Below are positions 49,428-60,094 of a stretch of 64,000 bases of DNA, in pieces (the stretch's first letter is position 1; every line of letters starts with the position of its first letter). The DNA lies in NCBI RefSeq assembly GCF_000247695.1, contig NW_004624747.1:5857797-5921796 (forward strand), given 5' to 3'. The stretch is from Heterocephalus glaber (Eukaryota > Chordata > Mammalia > Rodentia > Bathyergidae). The notes beneath the pieces are model-generated. The model searched no databases. It was not told the origin of the DNA and saw only the letters and a program-made list of their open reading frames with translations. A program made the translations under genes and the position numbers.

Positions 49428-49602
49428 TCCTTTTTTGGGGGGGGGGGTTAGAGATTGAACCTAGAGCCTTGAGAATGCTATACACATATTCTACCACTAA
49501 GTTATATTCCCCCCTGCCCCATTTTTTTGCAGTGCTGGTGATTGAACCCAGGGCCTCACACATACTAGGCAAGCATCCTACCACTCAGTTATACCTCCAG
49601 GT
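49428..49602 (-). repeat. Two ID-O SINEs in tandem
   Basis: 49428-49510 with G-run, and 49519-49602 (GCAGTGCTGGTGATTGAACC). Confidence 0.8.
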
Positions 49603-49603
49603 T

Positions 49604-49724
49604 CTCCTTTTTTTATTTTATTTTATTTTATTTTATTTATTTATTTTTTGGTACCGGGGATCGAACTTGGGTCCTTGCGCTTGCGAGGCAGGCAGCAGAA
49701 ACACTGAGCTAAATCCCTGGCCCT
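49604..49724 (-). repeat. ID-Y SINE with (TTTTA)n tail
   Basis: GGTACCGGGGATCGAACTTG. The tail grew into TTTTA repeats. CTCCTTTTT / CTCCTCTTTTT flanks. Confidence 0.93.
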
Positions 49725-49751
49725 CTCCTCTTTTTAAGTGAGGATAAAATA

Positions 49752-49846
49752 GGGTCGGGGATTTAGCTCAGTTGTTCCGAAGCCTGCCTTGAAAGCATAA
49801 GGTTCTGAGTTCAATCCCCAGTACCAAAAAAAAAAAGAATTATCCG
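49752..49846 (+). repeat. ID-Y SINE with extra 3' bases
   Basis: TSD TAAGTGAGGATAAAAT (about 49735-49750 and 49847-49862). Between A tail and TSD lie GAATTATCCG, not part of the SINE. Confidence 0.92.
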
Positions 49847-49924
49847 TAAGTGAGGATAAAATGGAGGCCAGAGATGGTAAAAACCTTGTCGAGGTCACAT
49901 GGCACTTTGGACATAGAAAGTGTT

Positions 49925-50070
49925 TTATAAATATTAATTACTATTTATGAAGGGCTTTTAAACTTATCATATCATTTAGTATTATTCTTATTTTTACAGA
50001 TAAATCAGGCCGAAAGAAGCTAAGTTGCCCAAAGTGTCAGGGAAATAGAAATCTCCCCTTAGGCCTGCCT
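49925..50070 (-). repeat. MIR-like fragment
   Basis: TTTTACAGATAAATCAGGCC and GCTAAGTTGCCCAAAGTG. Confidence 0.5.
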
Positions 50071-50359
50071 GGTTCTGCCACAACGAGTGACATCCTGAGA
50101 AGATTCAAAGACTAAAATTCTGAGCCCAAAGGGAAAAGGATGAATATTAGTTACAGCAGCTGCCCCTTATTGTGGCAAATGTATTTCCAAGACTCCTAGT
50201 GGATTCAGGAGATTAGGATGTAACCAGCCAGCCGGTAAGCGGACATGCCAGGAAATGCGCATAGTAACACTTCCAAGACCCGTGCACTGGGATCTATCAG
50301 AGAGCGCTATCTTCAATTCTTCTTGTGAGAACTTGAGCAGGGCTTATTTTGTTGTTGTT

Positions 50360-50516
50360 TTTTTTGTAGTTGTTTTTTTGAGACAAGTTCTCCCTAAGTA
50401 GTTCAGACTGGCCTTGAACCCACTATGAAGCCCAGGCTAGCCTTGAACTCATGGCAATCCTCCTGCCTCAGCCTGCTGAGTCCTGGGATTACAGGCATGC
50501 ACCACCACACCCAGCT
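50360..50516 (-). repeat. B1 with internal duplication
   Basis: GAGACAAGTTCTCCCTAAGT to GCATGCACCACCACACCCAG. Confidence 0.9.
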
Positions 50517-50738
50517 TCAAGCAGGCTTTTAATAGGCCAGCCTAGAACTGATGTCAGCCTGAAGAGTGAAGGATACAAAATATGGTTGCCATTAAGCTCT
50601 TGACCATTATATTCTCTCTTTCACAGTGGTCTGTTCTCATCCTGCAGAGTGTACTTCTTTTCCTACTTTTAATTGGTCCACGCTTGCTCTGCAGAGCATG
50701 TTTCTTTTCCTACCTTTAGTAAATCTAATACCTCACTT

Positions 50739-50925
50739 CAGTGGTACTTCAGTTCACGAATTTAGTTCTTTCCATGATTTTGGTTGCAAACTGAATTGGA
50801 CGAGAACTGAATCGAATTTTCCCATAAGATCAACATTGAACCTAACCATTGAGTTTGATTTGGTTCATGTCTAATTCTGTTTGCAACCAGAATCATGGAA
50901 AGGATTAAATTCGTCAACCAACATA
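50739..50925. mobile_element. Palindromic DNA-transposon remnant (Tigger/MER44-like)
   Basis: Arms of about 40 bases at 50759-50798 and 50871-50911 are inverted copies with few mismatches (CTTTCCATGATTTTGGTTGC versus its reverse with one change). The CAGTGGTAC start and CCCATAAGATCAA interior resemble MER44-type non-autonomous pogo elements from memory. Confidence 0.6.
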
Positions 50926-51010
50926 TAATTGGACCTTTTGTGCTTGTCTTGACCAATTCTTTCTTCAGGATGGAAAGAACCTAGAAATTGCCTCTACAAG
51001 AAGATTCCAA

Positions 51011-51118
51011 ACTAGGTGTGGTGGTGCACAACTATAATCCCAGCACTCAGGCTGAGGCAAGAAGATCGCCACAAGTTCAAGGCCAGCCTGGACTACATAG
51101 TGAGTTCAAGGGCAGCCC
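51011..51118 (+). repeat. B1 inserted in the ERV protease region
   Basis: GGTGTGGTGGTGCACAACTA to AGTTCAAGGGCAGCC. Its A tail is missing. Confidence 0.8.
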
Positions 51119-51225
51119 AAACAGACATCAAATCAGAGGGGTTTTTAAGGGTCTGGAAACTTTTCCGTCAATCCCCACAATAGTAGTTGGAGCCAGAGAG
51201 ACTGGCCTTAAAGAAAGAAAGTAGA

Positions 51226-51327
51226 GGGCAGGGGATTTACCTCAGTGGTTCCAGTGCCTGCTTTGGAAGTGCAAGGTCCTGAGTTCGAATCCTAGTACCA
51301 AAAAAAAAAAGAAAAGAGAAAGAGAGT
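51226..51327 (+). repeat. ID-Y SINE in the ERV protease
   Basis: Target copies AGAAAGTAGAG and AGAGAGTATAG. Confidence 0.9.
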
Positions 51328-53491
51328 ATAGTGGAGTAGGTGGCCCCAGTATCGATCATAAATGAAATGAACTTACCCTCCACCACAAGAGTTACCTGAA
51401 GCTTGGCATCTGAAATGGTCCAGGAGGCCTCTGGAGCCATTGAGCATGGTCAATCTTCAGCCATCAGTCTGAGGAGGTCTGGGAGAATGTCGGCAGGGGG
51501 CCATGGGAGTGAGCTCCAGGGGTGGATGCCAGCAGAGGGTAGTCTGACTTCCAGTGTGGGACCCCCTTCATGTGGGGCATGGCTTGGAAGGAATAACCGG
51601 CTGGGGGCATTCCTTGGCCCAATGACCAAGCTTGAAGCATGGCCCCAGAGTCCCCCTGGGCAAGGAAACTTTTGGAGTTTCCTTGTATGTTTGCTGACCT
51701 TTTAAGCCAGCCTGTGGGTTTCATATGGCAGAGGCAAGCAGCTGTTGTTCAGAAATATGCTGTAAAGCTTGATTTATTAATTTCTGTTGGGGAGTTTGAG
51801 GAGCTGTCTCTAATTTTTGTAACTTTTTACGACTATCTGGAGCTGACTGAGTAATAAAATGTAACTTTAAAATGAATCGGCCCTGTAGGCCCACTGGATC
51901 TAAAGCTGTAAGTGCCAGAGGGCAGTATCTAGATGGGACATGAATTGAGCCAGATTCTCCTCTTTCACTCTTGTGGTCTCCTTTAGTTTATCATAATTAA
52001 TTGCTTTATGTGCTGCTTTTTGTAGTCCTTCAACTAAACAAGTAATCATATAGTTATGATGGTTCCTAGCTGGAGATTGTCCCTGTGCATCTACTTGGTT
52101 GAAATTTTAATTTGGGTTAGCCCAGGGAACAGCCACAGTGCCCTCTGGGAGATTAGGCTCCAGACCTCTGCATTCATCTGCATAAGCCTGAGCCAGGGAC
52201 CAAATGCGTTTCTGCTCCTCAGGTGAGAGGGTTGAAGAAAGGATGACATTTATGTGTTCTCAGGTTAAGTCATAATATAAGTCAGATATTGAAAATTTGT
52301 ACATATTTAGTGGAGTCCATGAAGAAGAAACCCAAGCACTGATTAATCTGAGAAACATCATACAGAGAAAAAGGGGGCATGAACTCAGACTTTTCTTTCC
52401 ACCCCTGCCACCTCCTGAAGCAGAAACTGAGGAGCAGGGGTAGGGAAGAAATGCCAAACTGCAGTTCAGGCCTAGTGTTAGAGGGAGTTGGAATGGTCTT
52501 GTTAGGATAAGGCAGAGGTTTGGGCTCCAGGGGAAGTGTCTGATAAATGGAGAGAATAGGGGCCAGAGCAGAGGCCCTGAAGGGAGCTGAACAGCTTCAG
52601 TGGCTGCACCTGGGGGAGGGAGAAGGCAGAGAAGGCAAATCTGTCAGAAAGGAATTAGTTTCAGTGCAGGGGGAAGAGGGCTTGGGGTGTAAGAAGAGGA
52701 GAATGTGTTGAGATGGATCACAGGAAGAGCACAAAGAAGGAAAGCTGAGTAATGTGTAGAAAGCCTGGATATAAGGCATCTCAGACCATTTACCCAATTG
52801 CTGGCAATAATTATCTAGATCTCACATAACAGATAAATAGAATATACCATTTTCTGGCCATTGTGAGCCATTGTCCAATTTGTACTGTGGTCAAACTGTA
52901 TTACAGAAAAAGATTAAATATTTGGGTTTCAGATCTTCAGACTGGGAGAGAGACAGAGAGGGTTGAGATTGTGGAGAAGGCAGGCCAGCAGGGTTGAGGG
53001 AGGGATAGAAGACAGAAAATTCCCCATGTGCCACAGAGGGAGGTATAGGAGAGCAGCTAGGTGATCTGGTGGCCGTCTCTGATCAGATCTCAAAGCTGTA
53101 CTGAGTGAAAGACCAACCAAACATCTTTGTGTTTGATCAGATGCCAACGGGAAGCAATCTTCCCAGGAGAGCTCTCTGGGAGCAGCACTGGAGTTTAACA
53201 GCACGAAGAAGCAGGGAAAGCCTCTTTCTGTGTCAGTGGGAAACATTATGAGGCAATAGAGGCAGAGAAGGAAGTGGAAAGGGGGAAAGCTTGGAAGGGG
53301 TGGAAAAGAAGCAGGAGTGAGAGCTTGGAAAAGAAAAAGTTGTCTTACCCAATCTGAAGTGCCTGGCCAGACCTTGTATGGCAAAAGCTGTAGGCTCTGG
53401 GGTCTGGTGGGTCAGATATCACCAAGTAGTCTGAGCAGAAGTTCGGAAAAGGGTCAAAGGCACCCCAAAAATGTTCTTTGCCTTTCTCTCC

Positions 53492-53509
53492 TCCCAGGTT
53501 TCGGCACTA
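53492..53509 (-). other. ERV primer binding site, tRNA-Phe type
   Basis: On the plus strand TCCCAGGTTTCGGCACTA is the tRNA-Phe 3' end with two differences. It sits directly beside the LTR edge at 53512. Confidence 0.75.
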
Positions 53510-53511
53510 AA

Positions 53512-53900
53512 TGTAGCAAATGGCTTGAAGGGATGAGACCATCAAAGCAGGCTAATGAAAGCAAAGACATAGACATTATTCACCTGAAAGCTTTATAGGG
53601 CACGGCCCAGGGATTTAGCTCAGTGGTTCTGCCACCGGACCCGAGTTCAATCCCTGGTACTGGGGGGGAAAAAGCTTCATAGGGCAATCCAAGAGAGGTC
53701 TGACACTTCTATCATGTAGAGAGGTCAGAACAAATATTTGTGGTCAGGGTCCATGCAGCAGTCAAGGTGGAGGTATGGATATTTTCAGGTGACTTGGCAT
53801 TAAAAAGATGCTGTACTTTGTAGTTGTTAGGAACATTCCATCCTGTGTTCTATGTCCGAGATAGCACAGCTTTTGTCAGGCAGAGACAGCACCTGCATCG
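53512..53900 (-). mobile_element. 5' LTR of the gag-bearing ERV
   Basis: On the minus strand it ends GCCATTTGCTACA before the primer binding site. It is split by an ID-Y at 53603. The outer edge is not clear and may reach beyond 53900. Confidence 0.6.
53603..53670 (+). repeat. ID-Y SINE in the ERV LTR
   Basis: Target copies AAAGCTTTATAGGGCA (53587-53602) and AAAGCTTCATAGGGCA (53671-53686). Part of the body is deleted and the tail begins with G7. Confidence 0.94.
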
Positions 53901-54403
53901 GCTGCCTGTTTTGTTGTGTGTTGTTTTTTTTTTTTTTGTATCTTTCTGTAGCTTGGAATTAAAGATCATATTCATTAACCATTTCACAAGCCTGATACAA
54001 AGAAAAAAGTACACACTGCATCTGGGAAACACAGCATGGGCTTGGAAAGTTTGTGTTGATGTTGTCCTTTTATACTGTCTAAATCTCAAGGAAACCCTCA
54101 GGATTTATGGGTCCTGAGAGGCGGTGCTGAGATCTCCCACCTCAGGCTGATGTCAGGTCTAGGCATCCTATTGAAAACCTGCTTGAGTTCTTGAGAAAAG
54201 TCCTCATTCAGGAATTGGGGGAAGACTCTGTGCATACGTCCAAGATCTTGTACTTCTACTTTCCCAGGCAGCTTGCCATGCCCTAATGGCCTATCTCAAA
54301 ACCACTGATAGTGTGGAATCCTACATACACAGTTCTATGTTTTTTCCCCATACATACATATGAAGTTTAATTTATATATTAGGCATAGTAAAAGATTAGC
54401 AAC

Positions 54404-54493
54404 AGGGCTGGGGATTTAGCTCAGTGGTTTTGCTGCCTGTCCCCCGAGCGCAAGGTCCTCAGTTCAAGCCCCAGTACCAAAAAAAAAAAAAAA
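54404..54493 (+). repeat. ID-Y SINE
   Basis: TSD AAGATTAGCAACA versus AAGATTACCAACA. Confidence 0.94.
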
Positions 54494-54843
54494 AGATTAC
54501 CAACAACCAATAATCAAAAAGAACAACTTCACAGAAGATTTGTTCTTACCATAGATTTTAGCAACCACAACATATGATATTTTTTCCTGATTGAGAACTG
54601 TCACCATTTCACTTAAAGGAAGCACTCTACAGCTTCTTTGGGCATATTCAAGTTGCTAATATCACTTTTCTTGAACTTTTGGGCCATTATTAAGTAAAAG
54701 AAGGGTTAGTTGAACACAAGCACTGTGTCTGACAGCCAAAATGGCTACTGAGAGACCAACAGGTCTATACAGCAACAAGCCAGACAAAAGGATGATTTAC
54801 CTCCCAGGCCAGATTGGGCAGGGCAAGATTTCAGGGTCATACA

Positions 54844-54929
54844 GGGCCGGGAATTTAGCTCAGTGGCACCGTGCCTGCCTCACAAGCACAAGGTCCTGAG
54901 TTCGATCACCAGTACCACACACACACACA
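54844..54929 (+). repeat. ID-Y SINE in LTR A
   Basis: AAGATTTCAGGGTCATAC / AAGATTTCATCATAC flanks. The tail has become (CA)n. Confidence 0.9.
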
Positions 54930-55330
54930 AAAGATTTCATCATACTATTACAGACAGCTGAGGTAAATAGAAGTATTATACGCAGTCAGATAGGGCTAGG
55001 TCCTTGAGAGAGTCAGAACAAAGGTAAAACACACCGTAACTTCAGCCAGACACATTTCTTTTGGAGACTGGGCCCCAAGATAAAGACAAGATGACCAGAC
55101 CTCACTATCACCTAAGTGACTATACTTGTAACCTTATTGATTTATCATGGCTGTAGCCCACATTGCACCCACATGGGTTTTGCTCTATAAAACTCCTCCG
55201 TGAAGTGGGGTCCCCAGGCTACCCACTCGGGTCCCCTCCTGCCACTCAGGAACTTTCCTATCAATAAATATCTTCCTACTCTTAACCTCTGTTGTTCCTA
55301 GAATTCATTTTTCGATTTTTATATTTTGGG

Positions 55331-55414
55331 GTTTTTTTTCCAGTACCAGGGATCGAACTCAGGACCTTGTGCTTGCGAGGCAGGCATGGTGCCACTGAGC
55401 TAAATCCCTGGACC
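55331..55414 (-). repeat. ID-Y SINE in LTR A
   Basis: CATTTTTCGATTTTTA on both sides. Confidence 0.95.
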
Positions 55415-55592
55415 CATTTTTCGATTTTTAGAAAGCAAGAGCTCAGCATATCAGACAGTTAACTGGTTGGTAGATATAATATTTTTATTTCATTTCTGGT
55501 ATTATTTCCTGTATCAATACTATTCATACAGGTGTGAAATTTGAAATGTATGGATTGTTTCTTCATGGAATTTTTAATTTAATATTTTCAGA

Positions 55593-55820
55593 TCAGGATG
55601 TGTATGGTGGCACATATTTATAATTCCAGTACTATGGGAGACTGAGGCAGGAGGATTATGAGTCCAACCCCAGCCTAAACCCATCCTGGTCAACTTAGTG
55701 ACTTAGCCAGACCATGTCACAAGATAAAAAATTTAAAAAGTGGTAGGGATGTAGGTAGTGCAGAGGTCCTGTGTTCAGTCCTCAGTACCATACACGTGCA
55801 TAAACACACACACACAAAAT
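55593..55820 (+). repeat. B1-dID composite
   Basis: GGATGTGTATGGTGGCACAT, worn ID GGTAGGGATGTAGGTAGTGC. ATCAG flanks. Confidence 0.75.
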
Positions 55821-56079
55821 CAGATTGCAGCTGCATGAGGAACTTCTGTATTTCCAACGGCATTGTAAGAGATACCCCCTGCAGCTGGCTTTCCTTCAAG
55901 CTCAATGCCTCAAGCTAGTCCCTTGAAAAGGCATCCCATTAATTCCAAGATCCCCTGAGCAAAGTGATGTTTAACAAGTCAGGTCATCTTCCTGAGCCTC
56001 AGGCTGCAGATAGGCAAGAACCTCTTAGTTTAGTTGACTTGTATCTGAACCCCATTCCAAAAACAACATGGCACACTTT

Positions 56080-56475
56080 ACAAAAGTGCCCCTAGAATAT
56101 CAGTATAATTATTATAGAGAGCTAAGTTAGATAAAAATATAATAGGCTGTCAGACAGGGTCTGTGAGTTAAGACAAAAGGTGAAAACCCTACAACTGTGG
56201 CCAGAGACACATCAGCTGGAGGTCAGGCCTCAAGGTAATAACAAAAAAGGGGTTGGGAATTAAGCTCAGTGGTGCTGCCGCCTGTACAATCTGGACCCCT
56301 CCTGCCTCTCAGGAGCTATTCTCTCAATAGATACTTTCCTACTCTTAAGCTCCGTTGTTCCTAGAATTCATCCTTCGATTTTAGAGAACATAAACTCGGT
56401 GTATCAGACATCTAACAAGTTGGGAGTTATAATACTTCCCTTATATCATTTGGAGGTCCTATTTCATCTCCTATA
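56080..56475 (+). mobile_element. LTR copy B, internally deleted
   Basis: Matches copy A from GGCTGTCAGACAGGGTCTGT to GTATCAGACATCTAAC. The part with the TATA box is replaced by a broken ID-Y piece (56250-56283). Its AATAGATAC corresponds to the AATAAATAT signal of copy A. Confidence 0.7.
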
Positions 56476-56719
56476 TCATAATAAGAAAACATAAGACAAA
56501 TCCACACCAAGAGAGATTTTGCAGATACTTTGCTAATACTCTTTAAAAAAGTGTCAAGGTCATGAAAAACATGGAGAGACAGAGGAATTATTACAGACTG
56601 CAGAGACTAAAGAAAAATAACCAAATGCTATGTGTGTTCCTGGATAAGATCCAGGAACAGAAAAAAGGGCAAGAATGTGAAAACTGTTGAAATTTCAATG
56701 AAGCCTCTATTTAATAGCA

Positions 56720-57200
56720 ATGTTGTCATGGGCTAGGTTTGAGGGTCCCCAAGGCTAAAATAAGGAATTTAACCCATCCCTTTAATATAAATACACAGGT
56801 TCGATGACTCTTGTCTTGGAAAAAGAATTTTCAGGATTGTAAAAAGAGTTGCGAGAAGCATTTATTAGAGGAAGATATAGGACCACTCAAGAGCAGGATG
56901 CGAGTGCTCAAGGAAATGACACACGGTATACAGTTAGGGTAGAGCACACATTTAAAGGCTGTTAGCAGTATGGGTGATCTCAGAGGTGTATTCTCATTCT
57001 CTGCCAGGATAAAGTGTAAGCCATCCACAGGGGTTTGAAGTGGAGGCTTGAGTTAGACATGCTGTCTTCACTGCAGCTGCTTTCTGGGCTGCAGGAAAAG
57101 GCAATTTGCAGTTGAAAGGGACTTGACCAGGGTTTGCTGTTTTGGGAGAAGAAAAAAAAAGTAAATAAACCAGGCTTGTGTTCTGAAGCTGCAGGTTTTC
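56720..57200 (-). mobile_element. Candidate LTR
   Basis: The minus strand shows a CTAATAAATGC signal (near 56858) and TATTAAAGGG. Edges not found. Speculative. Confidence 0.3.
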
Positions 57201-57292
57201 CTTAAAAGTACAATTTTAAATTCTGAATTTCCTGGTCTCCTTTTCTACCTAGTTTTGTTACTTCTATCCTACCTCAGTATCTCAATGTTCTT

Positions 57293-57389
57293 TTTGATTT
57301 TGTTTTTGTTTCCATTACTGAGGATCAAACTCAAGACCTTGCCCTGCTTGCCAGGTAGGCATGGCGCCACTGAGCTACATCCCCAGCCC
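57293..57389 (-). repeat. ID-Y SINE
   Basis: CATTACTGAGGATCAAACTC to GAGCTACATCCCCAGCCC. Confidence 0.85.
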
Positions 57390-57397
57390 TTTTGTTT

Positions 57398-57620
57398 TTT
57401 CTTTTGGTGCAGGAGGATGTAATCTAAGGATTCACACATGCTAGGCAACTGCACTACCACAAGGCTACCTCCCTGACCCCCCTCCCTTTTTAAAAAATTT
57501 TGAAACAAGTTCTCACTAAGTTACTAAATTGCTCAAGCCACATTTGACTTGAATTTACTATCCTCCTGCCTCAGCCTCCCAGAGTGAAGGAATTTTTGGA
57601 TTATGCCAACATCCCTGGCT
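57398..57620 (-). repeat. B1-dID composite
   Basis: ID part 57398-57478 (ATGCTAGGCAACTGCACTAC), B1 part 57485-57620. Confidence 0.75.
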
Positions 57621-57659
57621 CCTTTTTAATTATTATAATTATTATGTGTTATTATCACG

Positions 57660-58450
57660 TCTTGGGGTGAGCACTGCTGGGATGAGCAGCTGAGATCGTA
57701 AACTCAGCACCAATAATGAATTAGAGGGACAGAGTTTAAGAAAGGAAGATGCTTTATTTGCTTATAAGGAAAGAGGAAGATGGGAAAGAGGAAAGAGCAG
57801 ATGAGAGAAAGCTGTCCCAAAGAGGGAGAGAGGGTTCCAGAAAGATGGATATCTATGGGCCTTTGTTCCCAGATTGTTTTGTTTTTTGGAGACAGGGTTT
57901 CCCTGTGTAATGCAGGCTAGCCCAGAACTCACTGTATAGCCCAGGATAGTCTTTTTTTTTTCTTTTTCTTGTGTACTGGGAATCGAACTTGGGACCTTGT
58001 GCTTGTGAGATACGCTGAGGTAGGCAGTAGAACCACTAAGCTAAATCCCCAGCCCTAGCCCAGGCTAGTCTTGAACCTGGCGATCCTCCTGCTGCAGCCA
58101 CTCAAGTGGTAGGATTATAGGCATGCACCACCACACCTGGTTTGTTCCCAGCTCCTTTTATTAGTTTCTAGGGAACCTTCCTCCTATGTGGGTACCTGGA
58201 ACTTGCTACAACCTGACTGGCTCTCTGGGGTGTCCTTTGAGGGATCCCAGATTACAGGACCTTAAACCAGGAACCCCTGCCTACTTGCACATTCTTTTTG
58301 TTGGGCTTTGTTTGACTTCTTCCTGCCTGTTTGTTCTTGTCAGGGCCTTATGTCTGGGATTTATAGCTTTGTCAGGAGGCACCTTACAGAAAGTCAGACA
58401 GTTTAAAGTTAGTGATTTAAGTAAGGGGATGATGCATATCTAGTGCAGTA
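57660..58450 (-). mobile_element. Candidate LTR split by a B1
   Basis: The minus strand carries CTAATAAAAGGAGC (near 58160) and GCAAATAAAGCATC (near 57757). The piece is interrupted by the B1 at 57880-58142, with TTTGTTCCCAG target copies at about 57862 and 58140. Confidence 0.45.
57880..58142 (-). repeat. B1 split by an ID-Y
   Basis: B1 halves 57880-57953 and 58057-58142 surround an ID-Y at 57954-58056. AGCCCAGGATAGTC and AGCCCAGGCTAGTC are the target copies. Confidence 0.92.
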
Positions 58451-58499
58451 ATGTAGTGACCTTTGAGTGAGAAAAAAAAAATATTTTTTTAATTAAAAA

Positions 58500-58617
58500 A
58501 AATTTTTTTGAGACAGGGTCTTGCTATGCAGTTCAGGCTGGCCTTGAACTCAGGGCTATCCTTCTGCCTTAGCCTCCCTAGAGCTGAGATTACAGGCATG
58601 TGCCACCATGCCCTGCC
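58500..58617 (-). repeat. B1
   Basis: GAGACAGGGTCTTGCTATGC to GGCATGTGCCACCATGCCC. Confidence 0.9.
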
Positions 58618-58619
58618 TG

Positions 58620-58960
58620 AGTATATATTCTTACATATTAAATAAGAGTTTTATGTTAGGTAGGGGCCCCTTGTCTCCTTTGCATTTTATTGGAGGTGGG
58701 GAGGGGAGGATATCTTAGTTTCCAATGTACCTGGCTTCCTCTGTGCTCTGCCTGTCAGCTCTCCCTCTGGTATTTTATGGAAGTCCTTATGTCATTTGTG
58801 CTGTCTGGTACCTTTCTATATCTGGTTTTCTTTTCTCTCTACCCTTATCCTTTTAATTGCGCCCAAATGAATTCTTTAGTAAAGTTTTAACTCCTAATCA
58901 GGATTAGCCAGGAATCCTCATGAGGCCCTCATGCTATTTTGTCCCTGCCTACAGGCCCCT
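58620..58960. other. Intergenic stretch, nothing recognised
   Basis: No feature assigned. It may belong to the candidate LTR element on its left. Confidence 0.3.
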
Positions 58961-58964
58961 GTAC

Positions 58965-59085
58965 CTACATCATCATCATTATTATTACTATTATTATTAT
59001 TATTGTTATAATATTGCTGGGGAATTGAACCCAGGGCCTTGTGCCTGCTAAGTTTGTACTCTGCCCCTGAATTATACCTCCACCT
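58965..59085 (-). repeat. (ATT)n and ID-O SINE
   Basis: A TTATTA tract is the tail of an antisense ID-O (GGGGAATTGAACCCAGGGCC). Confidence 0.8.
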
Positions 59086-59300
59086 TCAATTTCTTTTTTA
59101 TAATGCATATGACTTACTTGTAATGAGGGAAAATGCAATACATTATTTTTTTAAAAAGTAAACCAGTTGCCCATGAGAAATACAAGTGCCAGAGCATAAA
59201 ATATATTCCTCTCATGAGTCTTCATTGAGAGGATGCTGTGTGAACATTTGTCAGCCAAATCTATGCTGTAAAGACAGAGTTCCTCAGTCTGTTTCTTTCT

Positions 59301-59388
59301 TTTTTTGGGGGGGGTGGCTACCGGGGATCAACTCACAACCTTGCACTTACAAGGCAGGCAAGGTGCCACTGAGCTAAATCCCCAGCCC
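59301..59388 (-). repeat. ID-Y SINE
   Basis: CCTCAGTCTGTTTCTTT / CCTCAGTGTATTTCTTT flanks. A G8 run replaces part of the tail. Confidence 0.93.
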
Positions 59389-59648
59389 CTCAGTGTATTT
59401 CTTTTTTCTTATTTTTAGTCTATTTCTTTATGAAACTCTCAGTGCAGGATGCCAGCTTCATACCAAAGTGCAGTAAAAGTAAATCTTTTGGCAAGTGGCA
59501 AAAAATGAAAGTGTACAGTTTTTGTCAAAGGAACTACAGTCTAGAGTTTACATATCACATTTGTGTGATTAGTTGATTTAATCTGGGTGATGCAATTTGG
59601 AATTTAAATATTCCCCCAAGACCCATGTATTAAATGCTAGGTCCTTGG

Positions 59649-59728
59649 GCTGGGGCTCTTGCTCAGTGGTGTAGCAGTTGCCTAGCATGTGGAAGGCTTC
59701 AGATTCAGTTCCTAGTACCACAAAACAA
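59649..59728 (+). repeat. ID-O SINE
   Basis: GGGCTGGGGCTCTTGCTCAG, TTGCCTAGCATGTGGAAGGC. Confidence 0.82.
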
Positions 59729-59868
59729 ATATCTGCCCCAAATACACAAGGCTTAGTCTTTAGCTTTATGCTATTCGGATATGATGGAACCATCAAGAGG
59801 AGGGGTCTAAGGGGACATGCCTTTGAGGAAGATATTGGGACCCCAGTCCCTCCTATTTCTCTTCTTCT

Positions 59869-59952
59869 TTTTTTTTTTTTTTTGGTACTGGGGATCGAAC
59901 TCAGGACCTTGCTCAGCAGGTGGTGGAACCACTGAGCCAAATCCCTGACCCT
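59869..59952 (-). repeat. ID-Y SINE
   Basis: T18, GGTACTGGGGATCGAACTCA. An internal deletion removes the CTTGCGAGG segment. Confidence 0.9.
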
Positions 59953-59973
59953 GACCTTCTCTTAAGTCTAGGC

Positions 59974-60094
59974 CAAGCAGGGCATGGTGGCACATGCCTA
60001 TATTCCCAGCACTTGGGAGGCTGAGGCAAGAGGATTACCACAAGTTTAAACCCAGCAAGAGCTACACAGCAAGATCTTGTCTCAAAAAAAAAAC
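59974..60094 (+). repeat. B1
   Basis: GGGCATGGTGGCACATGCCT to CTTGTCTC plus ten A. Confidence 0.9.

Larger units (their letters stand above)
51119..53511 (-). pseudogene. Gammaretrovirus-like ERV: gag and start of protease, decayed
   Basis: Read on the minus strand from the primer binding site at 53492-53509, it holds a leader, a matrix-like part (near 52870), capsid (about 51750-52250) and a nucleocapsid zinc knuckle with the HW-DC pattern (about 51540-51640). A protease start with an intact DTGA active-site motif follows near 51350. Frameshifts and stops occur throughout, and an ID-Y at 51226 and a B1 at 51011 interrupt the protease. Polymerase and env are absent. No open gag frame remains. 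Confidence 0.85.
54726..55457 (+). mobile_element. LTR copy A, with two SINEs inside
   Basis: Begins TGTCTGACA and ends ATCAGACA as an inverted repeat. It has a GCTCTATAAAACTCC TATA box (near 55190) and CAATAAATATC poly(A) signal (near 55262). ID-Y elements lie at 54844 (sense) and 55331 (antisense). Similarity to copy B continues about 50 bases past 55457, so the true end may lie near 55500. Confidence 0.75.

Noticed and set aside
54591..54700. Possible further LTR left of copy A
   Set aside because: No paired ends or signals could be found.
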